The notes: a model not told the origin generated them from the sequence alone. A DNA stretch of 64,000 bases from Rhipicephalus microplus (GCF_043290135.1 NC_134701.1:3440001-3504000), one strand, 5' to 3'. Counted from the first letter of the stretch, positions 23,099 to 35,607 are shown. Program-made: numbers and translations.

Positions 23099-24317
23099 GA
23101 CGTTTGCAAGCGCTTTCACATTAGATATCGCAGTTCCCGACTTGTAATGGTGAAAAACACTGCATCTCACTAAGTGACATTGTTTAATGCGGTTTTACGA
23201 CGGTTGATATGTCAACCTAACCTAACATTCCCACTTGTCTCTAAAGACGCTCAATTACACTGTTTCGTTCACAATTACGATATTTGCTTGACCTCACAGT
23301 TTCTCACCAACTTATTACAGTACAGAACGCTGTATCTCGCTAAATGACATCGTTCTTTAAGGTTTCACGATACTTGCATGCGCTTTACCGAGAATATCAC
23401 ATTATAGCAGTTTCGCACTTGTAACGGTACAACACGCAGTATCTGGCTTGTTCAAGCCGTTTTGTGTACTTTCACATTTCACCTATTGCAGTTTCGTACA
23501 TGCAATAAAACAACACTATCTCGTTAGGTGACGTCCTTTTTGGTGGTCTCACGGCGCTACATAGCTTAAACTAACATAACTCAAGCTAAGCTTCGCACTT
23601 CTATCTTTAGAAAACGTTTTACTCGCAATTTTACAATGTTTTCTACAAGATTACGACGGTTTCATGCGCTTTCACATTAGATATCCTAGTTCCCGACTTG
23701 TAATGTTGAAAAACACTACATCTCACTAAGTGACATTGTTTAATGCGGTTTTACGACGGTTGATATCTCAACCTAACCTAACATTCGCACTTGTATCTAA
23801 ATACGCTCAATTACACTGTTTCGTTCACAATTACGATATTTGCTTGACCTCACAGTTTCTCACCAACTTATTACAGTACAGAACGCTGTATCTCGCTAAA
23901 TGACATCGTTCTTTAAGGTTTCACGATACTTGCATGCGCTTTAAAGAAAATATCACAATAAAGCAGTTTCGCACTTGTAACGGCACAAGACGCAGTATCT
24001 GGCTAGTTCATGCCATTTTGTGTGCTTTCCCAATATTTCACCTATCGCAGTTTCGTACTCGCAATAAAACAAGACTATCTCGTTAGATGACATCGTTTTT
24101 GTTGGTTTCACGACGCTACCTAGCTCAAACTAACCGAACCTTCGCAGTTCTATCGTTAGAAAACGTTTTATTCGCTACTTTACAATGTTTTCTACAAGAT
24201 TACGACGGTTTAATGCGCTTTCACCTTAGATATCGCAGTTCCCGACTTGTAATGGTGAAAAACACAGCATCTCACTAAGTGACATTGTTTAATGCGGTTT
24301 TAGCGCGGTTCATATCT
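23099..24317 (+). repeat. Satellite block B'-(CAB)2
   Basis: 1219 bp, with private GTTAGGTGACG (about 23523) and CTTTAAAGAAAATATC (about 23938). Confidence 0.85.
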
Positions 24318-24471
24318 TAACCTAACCTAACCTTACCTAACCCAACCTAACCTAACCTAACCTAACCAAACCTAACCTAACCTAACCTAACCTAACATAA
24401 CCTAACCTAACCTAACCTAACCAAACCTAACCTAACGTAACTTAACCTAACCTAACCTAACCTAACCTAAC
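24318..24471 (-). repeat. TTAGG tract, 154 bp
   Basis: Homologue of 15814-15972, with a CTTAACC variant near 24440. Confidence 0.92.
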
Positions 24472-25693
24472 GACGTTTGCAAGCGCTTTCACATTAGATA
24501 TCGCAGTTCCCGACTTGTAATGGTGAAAAACACTGCATCTCACTAAGTGACATTGTTTAATGCGGTTTTACGACGGTTCATATCTTCACCTAACCTAACA
24601 TTGGTACTTGTATTGAAACACGCTCTATTACACTGTTTCGTTCACAATTACGATATTTGCATAACCTCACAGTTTTTCACCAACTTATTGCAGTACAGAA
24701 CGCTGTATCTCGCTAAATGACATCGTTCTTTAAGGCTTCACGATGCTTGCATGCGCTTTAACGAGAATATCACATTATAGCAGTTTCGCACTTGTAACGG
24801 TACAACACGCAGTATCTGGCTTGTTCAAGCCGTTTTGTGTACTTTCACAACATTTCACCTATTGCAGTTTCGTACATGCAATAAAACAACACTATCTCGT
24901 TAGATGACGTCCTTTTTGGTGGTCTCACGACGCTACATAGCTTAAACTAACATAACTCAAGCTAACCTTCGCACTTTTATCTTTAGAAAACGTTTTACTC
25001 GCCATTTTACAATGTTTTCTACAAGATTACGACGGTTTCATGCGCTTTCACATTAGATATCCTAGTTCCCGACTTGTAATGTTGAAAAACACTACATCTC
25101 ACTAAGTGACATTGTTTAATGCGGTTTTACGACGGTTGATATCTCAACCTAACCTAACATTCGCACTTGTATCTAAATACGCTCAATCACACTGTTTCGT
25201 TCACAATTACGATATTTGCTTGACCTCACAGTTTCTCACCAACTTATTACAGTACAGAACGCTCTATCTCTCTAAATGACATCGTTCTTAAAGGTTTCAC
25301 GATACTTGCATGCGCTTTAACGAAAATATCACAATAAAGCAGTTTCGCACTTGTAACGGCACAATACGCAGTATCTGGCTAGTTCATGCCATTTTGTGTG
25401 CTTTCCCAATATTTCACCTATCGCAGTTTCGTACTCACAGTAAAACAACACTATCTCGTTAGATGACATCGTTTTTGGTGGTTTCACGACGCTACCTAGC
25501 TCAAACTAACCGAACCTTCGCACTTCTATCGTTAGAAAACGTTTTATTCGCTACTTTACAATGTTTTCTACAAGAATACGACGGTTTCATGCGCTTTCAC
25601 ATTAGATATCGCAGTTCCCGACTTGTAATGGTGAAAAACACAGCATCTCACTAAGTGACATTGTTTAATGCGGTTTTAGCGCGGTTCATATCT
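24472..25693 (+). repeat. Satellite block B'-(CAB)2
   Basis: 1222 bp, homologue of 15973-17194 at +8499 bp. Private GCTCTATCTCTCTAAATG in C (about 25260). Confidence 0.85.
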
Positions 25694-25852
25694 TAACCTA
25701 ACCTAACCTTACCTAACCCAACCTAACCTAACCTAACCTAACCAAACCTTACCTAACATACCCTAACCTAACCTAACCTAACCTAACCAAACCTAACCTA
25801 ACCTAACCTAACGTAACCTAACCTAACCTAACCAAACCTAACCTAACCTAAC
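25694..25852 (-). repeat. TTAGG tract, 159 bp
   Basis: 164-bp class less one 5-bp unit. Confidence 0.93.
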
Positions 25853-26525
25853 GACGTTTGCAAGCGCTTTCACATTAGATATCGCAGTTCCCGACTTGTA
25901 ATGGTGAAAAACACTGCATCTCACTAAGTGACATTGTTTAATGCGGTTTTACGACGGTTCTTATCTTAACCTAACCTAACATTCGCACTTGTATTAAAAA
26001 ACGCTCCATTACACTGTTTCGTTCACAATTAGGATATTTGCATAACCTCACAGTTTTTCACCAACTTATTGCAGTACAGAACGCTGTATCTCGCTAAATG
26101 ACATCGTGCTTTAAGGTTTCACGATGCTTGCATGCGCTTTAACGAGAATATCACAACATAGCAGTTTCGCACTTGTAACGGTACAACACGCAGTATTTGG
26201 CTTGTTCATGCCGTTTTGTGTGCTTTCACAACATTTCACCTATCGCAGTTTCGTACTCGCAATAAAACAACACTATCTCGTTAGATGACGTTGTTTTTGG
26301 TAGTTGCACGACGCTACCTAGCTTAAACTAACATAACTCAACCTAACCTTCGCACTTCTATCGTTACAAAACGTTTTACTCGCTACTTTACATTGCTTTC
26401 TACAACATTATGACGGTTTCAAGCGCTTTCACATTAGATATCAGAGTTCCCAACTTGTAAAGGTGAAAAACACTGCATCTCACTAAGTGACATTGTTTAA
26501 TGCGGTTTTACGACGGTTCATACCT
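25853..26525 (+). repeat. Satellite block B'-CAB
   Basis: 673 bp. The A/B junction has lost one ATAAC unit relative to its homologues, a 5-bp step inside the satellite itself. Confidence 0.85.
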
Positions 26526-26844
26526 TAACCTAACGTAACCTAACCTAACCTAACCTAACCTTACCTAACCTAACCTAACCTAACCTAACCCAACCCAACC
26601 CAACCTAACCTAACCTAACCTAACCTAAACTAACCTAACCCAACCTAACCTAACCTAACCTAACCTAACCCAACCCAACCCAACCCAACCCAACCTAACC
26701 TAACCTAAGCTAACCTAACCTAAGCTAACCAAACCTAACCTAACCTAACTTAAACTAACCTAACGTAACCTAACCTAACCTAACCTATTCTAACGTAACC
26801 TAACCTTACCTGACCTAACCTAACCTAACCTAACCTAACCTAAC
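26526..26844 (-). repeat. Degenerate TTAGG tract, 319 bp class
   Basis: Standard landmark order; the TTGGG cluster at about 26668-26692 is slightly longer than in sister copies. Confidence 0.92.
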
Positions 26845-28070
26845 GACGGTTGCAAGCGCTTTCACATTAAATATCGCAGTTCCCCACTTTTAATGGTGAA
26901 AAACACTGCATCTCAGTAATTGACATTGTTTAATGCGGTTTTACGACGGTTCATATCTTAACCTAACATTCGCACTTGTATCTAAAAACGCTCTATTACA
27001 CTGTTTTGTTTACAATTACGATATTTGCATAACCTCACAGTTTTTCACCAACTTATTGCAGTACAGAACGCTGTATCTCGCTAAATGACATTGTTCTTTA
27101 AGGTTTCACGATGCTTGCATGCGCTTTAACGAGAATATCACAATATAGCAGTTTCGCACTTGTAACGGTAGAACACGCAGTATTTGGCTTGTTCATGCCG
27201 TTTTGTGTGCTTTCACATTTCACCTATCGCAGTTTAATACTCGCTATTAAACAACACTATCTCGTTAGATGACGTCGTTTTTGGTAGTTTCACGACGCTA
27301 CCTAGCTTAAACTAACCTAACCTAACCTAACCTTCGTACTTCTATCGTTAGAAAACGTTTTACTCGCCACTTTACAATGTTTTCTACAAGATTACGACGG
27401 TTTCATGCGCTTTCACATTAGATATCGTAGTTCCCGACTTGTAATGTTGAAAAACACTACATCTCACTAAGTGACATTCTTTAATGCGGTTTTACGACGG
27501 TGTATATGTCAACCTAACCTAACATTCGCACTTGTATCTAAAGACGCTCAATTACACTGTTTCGTTCACAATTACGATATTTGCTTGACCTCACAGTTTC
27601 TCACCAACTTATTACAGTACAGAACGCTGTATCTCGCTAAATGACATCGTTCTTTAAGGTTTCACGATACTTGCATGCACTTTACCGAGAGTGTCACAAC
27701 ATAGCAGTTTCGCACTTGTAACGGTACAATACGCAGTATTTGGCTTGTTCATGCCGTTTTGTGTGCTTTCACATTTTACCTATCGCAGTTTCGTACTCGC
27801 AATAAAACAACACTATCTCGTTAGATGACGTCGTTTTTGGTGGTTTCACGACGCTACCTAGCTTAAACTAACATAACTCAACCTAACATAACCTTCGCAC
27901 TTCTATCGTTAGAAAACGTTTTACTCGCTACATTACATTGCTTTCTACAAGATTACGACGGTTTCAAGCGCTTTCACATTAGATATCGCAGTTCCCAACT
28001 TGTAAAGGTGAAAAACACTGCATCTCACTAAGTGACATTGTTTATTGCGGTTTTACGACGGTTCATACCT
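26845..28070 (+). repeat. Satellite block B'-(CAB)2
   Basis: 1226 bp, homologue of 21756-22984, with GGTGTATATG at the end of the first B (about 27499). Confidence 0.85.
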
Positions 28071-28179
28071 TAACCTAACGTAACCTAACCTAACCTAACC
28101 CAACCTAACCTAACCCAACTCAACCCAACCTAACCTAATCTAACCTAACCTAACCTAACCTAACCTAACCTAACCTAAC
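28071..28179 (-). repeat. TTAGG tract, 109 bp
   Basis: Same composition and length as 19337-19445. Confidence 0.92.
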
Positions 28180-29398
28180 GACGTTTGCAAGCGCTTTCAC
28201 ATTAGATATCGCAGTTCCCGACTTGTAATGGTGAAAAACACTGCATCTCACTAAGTGACATTGTTTAATGCGGTTTTACGACGGTTCATATCTTCACCTA
28301 ACCTAACATTGGTACTTGTATTGAAAAACGCTCTATTACACTGTTTCGTTCACAATTACGATATTTGCATAACCTCACAGTTTTTCACCAACTTATTGCA
28401 GTACAGAACGCTGTATCTCGCTAAATGACATCGTTCTTTAAGGTTTCACGATGCTTGCATGCGCTTTAACGAGAATATCACATTATAGCAGTTTCGCACT
28501 TGTAACGGTACAACACGCAGTATCTGGCTTGTTCAAGCTGTTTTGTGTACTTTCACATTTCACCTATTGCAGTTTCGTACATGCAATAAAACAACACTAT
28601 CTCGTTAGATGACGTCCTTTTTGGTGGTCTCACGACGCTACATAGCTTAAACTAACATAACTCAAGCTAACCTTCGCACTTCTATCTTTAGAAAACGTTT
28701 TACTCGCAATTTTACAATGTTTTCTACAAGATTACGACGGTTTCATGCGCTTTCACATTAGATATCCTAGTTCCCGACTTGTAATGTTGAAAAACACTAC
28801 ATCTCACTAAGTGACATTGTTTAATGCGGTTTTACGACGGTTGATATCTCAACCTAACCTAACATTCGCACTTGTATCTAAATACGCTCAATTACACTGT
28901 TTCGTTCACAATTACGATATTTGCTTGACCTCACAGTTTCTCACCAACTTATTACAGTACAGAACGCTGTATCTCGCTAAATGACATCGTTCTTTAAGGT
29001 TTCACGATACTTGCATGCGCTTTAACGAAAATATCACAATAAAGCAGTTTCGCACTTGTAACGGCACAAGACGCAGTATCTGGCTAGTTCATGCCATTTT
29101 GTGTGCTTTCCCAATATTTCACCTATCGCAGTTTCGTACTCGCAATAAAACAACACTATCTCGTTAGATGACATCGTTTTTGTTGGTTTCACGACGCTAC
29201 CTAGCTCAAACTAACCGAACCTTCGCACTTCTATCGTTAGAAAACGTTTTATTCGCTACTTTACAATGTTTTCTACAAGATTACGACGGTTTCATGCGCT
29301 TTCACATTAGATATCGCAGTTCCCGACTTGTAATGGTGAAAAACACAGCATCTCACTAAGTGACACTGTTTAATGCGGTTTTAGCGCGGTTCATATCT
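28180..29398 (+). repeat. Satellite block B'-(CAB)2
   Basis: 1219 bp. C opens TTGGTACTTG, unlike the homologous blocks at 19446 and 23099. Private GACACTGTTT near the end. Confidence 0.85.
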
Positions 29399-29558
29399 TA
29401 ACCTAACCTAACCTTACCTAACCCAACCTAACCTAACCTAACCTAGCCAAACCTAACCTAACCTAACCTAACCAAACCTAACCTAACATAACCTAACCTA
29501 ACCTAACCTAACCAAACCTAACCTAACGTAACCTAACCTAACCTAACCTAACCTAACG
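29399..29558 (-). repeat. TTAGG tract, 160 bp
   Basis: Homologue of 15814-15972, with a private CTAGCC variant. Confidence 0.92.
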
Positions 29559-30233
29559 ACGTTTGCAAGCGCTTTCACATTAGATATCGCAGTTCCCGAC
29601 TTGTAATGGTGAAAAACACTGCATCTCACTAAGTGACATTGTTTAATGCGGTTTTACGACGGTTCATATCTTCACCTAACCTAACATTGGTACTTGTATT
29701 GAAAAACGCTCTATTACACTGTTCCGTTCACACTTACGATATTTGCATAACCTCACAGTTTTTCACCAACTTATTGCAGTACAGAACGCTGTATCTCGCT
29801 AAATGACATCGTTCTTTAAGGTTTCACGATGCTTGCATGCGCTTTAACGAGAATATCACATTATAGCAGTTTCGCACTTGTAACGGTACAACACGCAGTA
29901 TCTGGCTTGTTCAAGCCGTTTTGTGTACTTTCACAACATTTCACCTATTGCAGTTTCGTACATGCAATAAAAACACTATCTCGTTAGATGACGTCCTTTT
30001 TGGTGGTCTCACGACGCTACATAGCTTAAACTAACATAACTCAACCTAACATAACCTTCGCACTTCTATCGTTAGAAAACGTTTTACTCGCTACATTACA
30101 TTGCTTTCTACAACATTACGACGGTTTCAAGCGCTTTCACATTAGATATCGCAGTTCCCAACTTGTAAAGGTGAAAAACACTGCATCTCACTAAGTGACA
30201 TTGTTTATTGCGGTTTTACGACGGTTCATACCT
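29559..30233 (+). repeat. Satellite block B'-CAB, chimeric
   Basis: 675 bp. A starts as the GACGTCCTTTTTGG type but the A/B junction reads CTCAACCTAACATAACC rather than CTCAAGCTAACC, a switch near 30035. GCAATAAAAACAC at about 29967 is a 2-bp deletion. Confidence 0.82.
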
Positions 30234-30358
30234 TAACCTAACGTAACCTAACCTAACCTAACCCAACCTAACCTAACCCAACTCAACCCAACCTAACCTA
30301 ATCTAACCTAACCTAACCTAACCTAACCTAACCTAACCTAACCTAACCTAACCTAACG
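30234..30358 (-). repeat. TTAGG tract, 125 bp
   Basis: As 28071-28179 with three or so extra CCTAA units at the right end. Confidence 0.92.
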
Positions 30359-31030
30359 ACGTTTGCAAGCGCTTTCACATTAGATATCGCAGTTCCCGAC
30401 TTGTAATGGTGAAAAACACTGCATCTCACTAAGTGACATTGTTTAATGCGGTTTTACGACGGTTCATATCTTCACCTAACCTAACATTGGTACTTGTATT
30501 GAAAAACGCTCTATTACACTGTTTCGTTCAGAATTACGATATTTGCATAACCTCACAGTTTTTCACCAACTTATTGCAGTACAGAACGCTGTATCTCGCT
30601 AAATGACATCGTTCTTTAAGGTTTCACGATGCTTGCATGCGCTTTAACGAGAATATCACATTATAGCAGTTTCGCACTTGTAACGGTACAACACGCAGTA
30701 TCTGGCTTGTTCAAGCCGTTTTGTGTACTTTCACAACATTTCACCTATTGCAGTTTCGTACATGCAATAAAACAACACTATCTCGTTAGATGACGTCCTT
30801 TTTGGTGGTCTCACGACGCTACATAGCTTAAACTAACATAACTCAAGCTAACCTTCGCACTTTTATCTTTAGAAAACGTTTTACTCGCAATTTTACAATG
30901 TTTTCTACAAGATTACGACGGTTTCATGCGCTTACACATTAGATATCCTAGTTCCCGACTTGTAATGTTGAAAAACACTACATCTCACTAAGTGACATTG
31001 TTTAATGCGGTTTTACGACGGTTGATATCT
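30359..31030 (+). repeat. Satellite block B'-CAB ending in GTTGATATCT
   Basis: 672 bp. It ends with the GTTGATATCTC form of B, which everywhere else is followed directly by C; here it runs into a 612-bp tract. Confidence 0.85.
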
Positions 31031-31643
31031 CAACCTAACCTAACCTAACCTAACCTTACCTAACCTAACCTAACCTAACCTAACCCAACCCAACCCAACC
31101 TAACCTAACCTAACCTAACCTAGATAACCTAACCCAACCTAACCTAACCAAACCTAACCTAACCCAACCTAACCCAACCCAACCCAACCTAACCTACCCT
31201 AAGCTAACCTAACCTAAGCTAACCAAACCTAACCTAACCTAACTTAAACTAACCTAACGTAACCTAACCTAACCTATTCTAACGTAACCTAACCTAACTT
31301 AACCTAACGTATCCTAACCTAACCTAACCCAACCTAACCCAACCCAACCCAACCCAACAACACCCAACCCAACCTAACCTAACCTAACCTAACCTTACCT
31401 AACCTAACCAAATTATCCTTACCTAACCTAACCTAACCTAACGTAACCTAACCTAACCTAACCTAACGTAACCTAACCTAACCTAACCTAACGTAACCTA
31501 ACCTAACCTAACCTAACCTAACCCAACCTAACCTAACCTAACCTAACCTAACCCAACTCAACCCAACCTAACCTAATCTAACCTAACCTAACCTAACCTA
31601 ACCTAACCAAACCTAACCTAACCTAACCTAACCTAACCTAACG
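31031..31643 (-). repeat. Long degenerate TTAGG tract, about 612 bp
   Basis: Enters without the CGTAACC start of the other long tracts and contains a private CTAGATAACC (about 31122). TTGGG core at about 31337-31373, AAATTATCC at 31410-31418. Confidence 0.92.
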
Positions 31644-32310
31644 ACGGTTGCAAGCACTTTCACATTAAGTATCGCAGTTCCCCACTTTTAATGGTGAAAA
31701 ACACTGCATCTCAGTAATTGACATTGTTTAATGCGGTTTTACGACGGTTCATATCTTAACCTAACCTAACATTCGCGCTTGTATCTAAAAACCCTCTATT
31801 ACACTGTTTTGTTCACAATTACGATACTTGCATAACCTCAGTTTTTCACCAACTTATTGCAGTACAGAACGCTGTATCTCGCTAAATGACATTGTTCTTT
31901 AAGGTTTCACGATGCTTGCATGCGCTTTAACGAGAATATCACAATATAGCAGTTTCGCAATTGTAACGGTACAACACGCAGTATTTGGCTTGTTCATGCC
32001 GTTTTGTGTGCTTTCACATTTCACCTATCGCAGTTTAATACTAGCTATAAAACAACACTATCTCGTTAGATGACGTCTTTTTTTGTAGTTTCACGACGCT
32101 ACCTAGCTTAAACTAACCTAACCTAACCTAACCTTCGCGCTTCTATCGTTAGAAAACGTTTTATTCGCTACTTTACAATGTTTTCTACAAGATTACGACG
32201 GTTTCATGCGCTTTCACATTAGATATCGCAGTTCCCGACTTGTAATGGTGAAAAACACAGCATCTCACTAAGTGACATTGTTTAATGCGGTTTTAGCGCG
32301 GTTCATATCT
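31644..32310 (+). repeat. Satellite block B'-CAB, right-type
   Basis: 667 bp, B' with CAAGCACTTTC. C has ATTCGCGCTTG and CCTCAGTTTTTC (2 bp shorter); A has ATACTAGCTATAAAAC and GACGTCTTTTTTTG. Confidence 0.85.
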
Positions 32311-32474
32311 TAACCTAACCTAACCTTACCTAACCCAACCTAACCTAACCTAACCAAAGCTTACCTAACATACCCTAACCTAACCTAACCTAACCTAACC
32401 TAACCTAACCAAACCTAACCTAACCTAACCTAACGTAACCTAACCTAACCTAACCAAACCTAACCTAACCTAAC
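32311..32474 (-). repeat. TTAGG tract, 164 bp class
   Basis: Contains CCAAAGCTTACC, a variant shared with 38627, 44349, 50701, 57022 and 63529. Confidence 0.93.
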
Positions 32475-32590
32475 GACGTTTGCAAGCGCTTTCACATTAG
32501 ATATCGCAGTTCCCGACTTGTTATGGTGAAAACACTGCATCTCACTAAGTGACATTGTTTAATGCGGTTTTACGACGGTTCATACCTTCA
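32475..32590 (+). repeat. Solo B' (n=0 cassette)
   Basis: 116 bp of B' with telomeric tracts on both sides and no C-A-B. Marked by CTTGTTATGGTG; one A is missing in the following A run relative to its homologues. Confidence 0.88.
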
Positions 32591-33270
32591 CCTAACGTAA
32601 CCTAACCTAACCTAACCTAACCTTACCTAACCTAACCTAACCTAACCTAACCCAACCCAACCTAACCTAACCTAACCTAACCTAAACTAACCTAACCCAA
32701 CCTAACCTAACCTAACCTAACCTAACCCAACCTAACCCAACCCAACCCAACCTAACCTAACCTAAGCTAACCTAACCTAAGCTAACCAAACCTAACCTAA
32801 CCTAACTTAAACTAACCTAACGTAACCTAACCTAACCTAACCTATTCTAACGTAACCTAACCTTACCTGACCTAACCTAACCTAACGTAACCTAACCTAA
32901 CCTAACATAACCTAACGTAACCTAACCTAACCTAACCTAACGTAACCTAACCTAACCTAACCCAACCTAACCCAACCCAACCCAACCCAACAACACCCAA
33001 CCCAACCTAACCTAACCTAACCAAATTATCCTTACCTAACCTAACCTAACCTAACGTAACCTAACCTAACCTAACGTAACCTAACCTAACCTAACCTAAC
33101 CTAACGTAACCTAACCTAACCTAACCTAACCTAACCCAACCTAACCTAACCTAACCTAACCTAACCCAACTCAACCCAACCTAACCTAACCTAACATAAC
33201 CTAACCTAACCTACCCTAACCAAACCTAACCTAACGTAACCTAACCTAACCTAACCTAACCTAACCTAAC
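32591..33270 (-). repeat. Long degenerate TTAGG tract, 680 bp
   Basis: Left part like the other long tracts, right end CTACCCTAACCAAACC then CGTAACC, leading to type I B'. TTGGG core about 32971-33004, AAATTATCC 33023-33031. Confidence 0.92.
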
Positions 33271-33945
33271 GACGTTTGCAAGCGCTTTCACATTAGATAT
33301 CGTAGTTCCCGACTTGTAATGTTGAAAAACACTACATCTCACTAAGTGACAATGTTTAATGCGGTTTTACGACGGTTGATATGTCAACCTAACCTAACAT
33401 TCGCACTTGTATCTAAAGACGCTCAATTACACTGTTTCGTTCACAATTACGATATTTGCTTGACCTCACAGTTTCTCACCAACTTATTACAGTACAGAAC
33501 GCTGTATCTCGCTAAATGACATCGTTCTTTAAGGTTTCACGATACTTGCATGCGCTTTACCGAGAATGTCACAACATAGCAGTTTCGCAATTGTAACGGT
33601 ACAACACGCAGTATTTGGCTTGTTCATGCCATTTTGTGTGCTTTCACAACATTTTACCTATCGCAGTTTCGTACTCGCAATAAAACAACACTATCTCGTT
33701 AGATGACGTCGTTTTTGGTGGTTTCACGACGCTACCTAGCTTAAACTAACATAACTCAACCTAACCGAACCTTCGCACTTCTATCGTTAGAAAACGTTTT
33801 ATTCGCTACTTTACAATGTTTTCTACAAGATTACGACGGTTTCATGCGCTTTCACATTAGATATCGCAGTTCCCGACTTGTAATGGTGAAAAACACAGCA
33901 TCTCACTAAGTGACATTGTTTAATGCGGTTTTAGCGCGGTTCATC
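33271..33945 (+). repeat. Satellite block B'-CAB
   Basis: 675 bp. B' carries TCGTAGTTCCCG and GTTGATATG. The A/B junction reads CTCAACCTAACCGAACC; the last B ends GTTCATCACC. Confidence 0.85.
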
Positions 33946-34098
33946 ACCTAACCTAACCTAACCTAACCTAACCCAACCTAACCTAACCTAACCTAACCTA
34001 ACCCAACTCAACCCAACCTAACCTAATCTAACCTAACCTAACCTAACCTAACCTAACCAAACCTAACCTAACCTAACCTAACCTAACCTAACCTAACG
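33946..34098 (-). repeat. TTAGG tract, 153 bp
   Basis: Enters via TCATCACC; matches the right-hand end of long tracts (CCCAACTCAACCC, TAATCTAACC, CCAAACC). Confidence 0.92.
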
Positions 34099-34773
34099 AC
34101 GGTTGCAAGCGCTTTCACATTAAATATCGCAGTTCCCCACTTTTAATGGTGAAAAACACTGCATCTCAGTAATTGACATTGTTTAATGCGGTTTTACGAC
34201 GGTTCATATCTTAACCTAACCTAACATTCGCACTTGTATCTAAAAACCCTCTATTACACTGTTTTGTTCACAATTACGATACTTGCATAACCTCAGTTTT
34301 TCACCAACTGATTACAGTACAGAACGCTGTATCTCGCTAAATGACATCGTTCTTTAAGGTTTCACGATACTTGCATGCGCTTTACCGAGAATGTCACAAC
34401 ATAGCAGTTTCGCAATTGTAACGGTACAACACGCAGTATTTGGCTTGTTCATGCCGTTTTGTGTGCTTTTACAACATTTTACCTATCGCAGTTTCGTACT
34501 CGCAATAAAACAACACTATCTCGTTAGATGACGTCGTTTTTGGTGGTTTCACGACGCTACCTAGCTTAAACTAACATAACTCAACCTAACCGAACCTTCG
34601 CACTTCTATCGTTAGAAAACGTTTTATTCGCTACTTTACAATGTTTTCTACAAGATTACGACGGTTTCATGCGCTTTCACTTTAGATATCGCAGTTCCCG
34701 ACTTGTAATGGTGAAAAACACAGCATCTCACTAAGTGACATTGTTTAATGCGGTTTTAGCGCGGTTCATATCT
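34099..34773 (+). repeat. Satellite block B'-CAB
   Basis: 675 bp, type II B'. C has CCAACTGATTACAG (private G), A has GTGCTTTTACAAC, B has CACTTTAGATATC. Confidence 0.85.
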
Positions 34774-34932
34774 TAACCTAACCTAACCTTACCTAACCCA
34801 ACCTAACCTAACCTAACCTAACCAAACCTTACCTAACATACCCTAACCTAACCTAACCTAACCTAACCTAACCTAACCAAACCTAACCTAACCTAACCTA
34901 ACGTAACCTAACCTAACCTAACCTAACCTAAC
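34774..34932 (-). repeat. TTAGG tract, 159 bp
   Basis: Shortened relative to 169-174-bp sister tracts; lacks the last CCAAACC unit. Confidence 0.92.
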
Positions 34933-35607
34933 GACGTTTGCAAGCGCTTTCACATTAGATATCGCAGTTCCCGACTTGTAATGTTGAAAAACACTACATC
35001 TCACTAAGTGACATTGTTTAATGCGGTTTTACGACGGTTGATATGTCAACCTAACCTAACATTCGCACTTGTATCTAAAGACGCTCAATTACACTGTTTC
35101 GTTCACAATTACGATATTTGCTTGACCTCACAGTTTCTCACCAACTTATTACAGTACAGAACGCTGTATCTCGCTAAATGACATCGTTCTTTAAGGTTTC
35201 ACGATACTTGCATGCGCTTTACCGAGAATGTCACAACATAGCAGTTTCGCAATTGTAACGGTACAACACGCAGTATTTGGCTTGTTCATGCCATTTTGTG
35301 TGCTTTCACAACATTTTACCTATCGCAGTTTCGTACTCGCAATAAAACAACACTATCTCGTTAGATGACGTCGTTTTTGGTGGTTTCACGACGCTACCTA
35401 GCTTAAACTAACATAACTCAACCTAACCGAACCTTCGCACTTCTATCGTTAGAAAACGTTTTATTCGCTACTTTACAATGTTTTCTACAAGATTACGACG
35501 GTTTCATGCGCTTTCACATTAGATATCGCAGTTCCCGACTTGTAATGGTGAAAAACACAGCATCTCACTAAGTGACATTGTTTAATGCGGTTTTAGCGCG
35601 GTTCATC
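34933..35607 (+). repeat. Satellite block B'-CAB
   Basis: 675 bp; near copy of 33271-33945, starting a 1.65-kb tandem repeat. Confidence 0.85.

Larger units (their letters stand above)
21756..26844. repeat. Super-unit U5, 5.09 kb
   Basis: Cassettes n=2, 2, 2, 1; tracts of 114, 154, 159 and 319 bp. Same layout as U3 at an 8.5-kb offset, without the deletion seen in U4. Confidence 0.8.
26845..31643. repeat. Super-unit U6, transition unit
   Basis: Cassettes n=2, 2, 1, 1; tracts of 109, 160, 125 and 612 bp. It starts like U5 but ends with the first long-class tract of the right-hand organisation. Confidence 0.8.
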
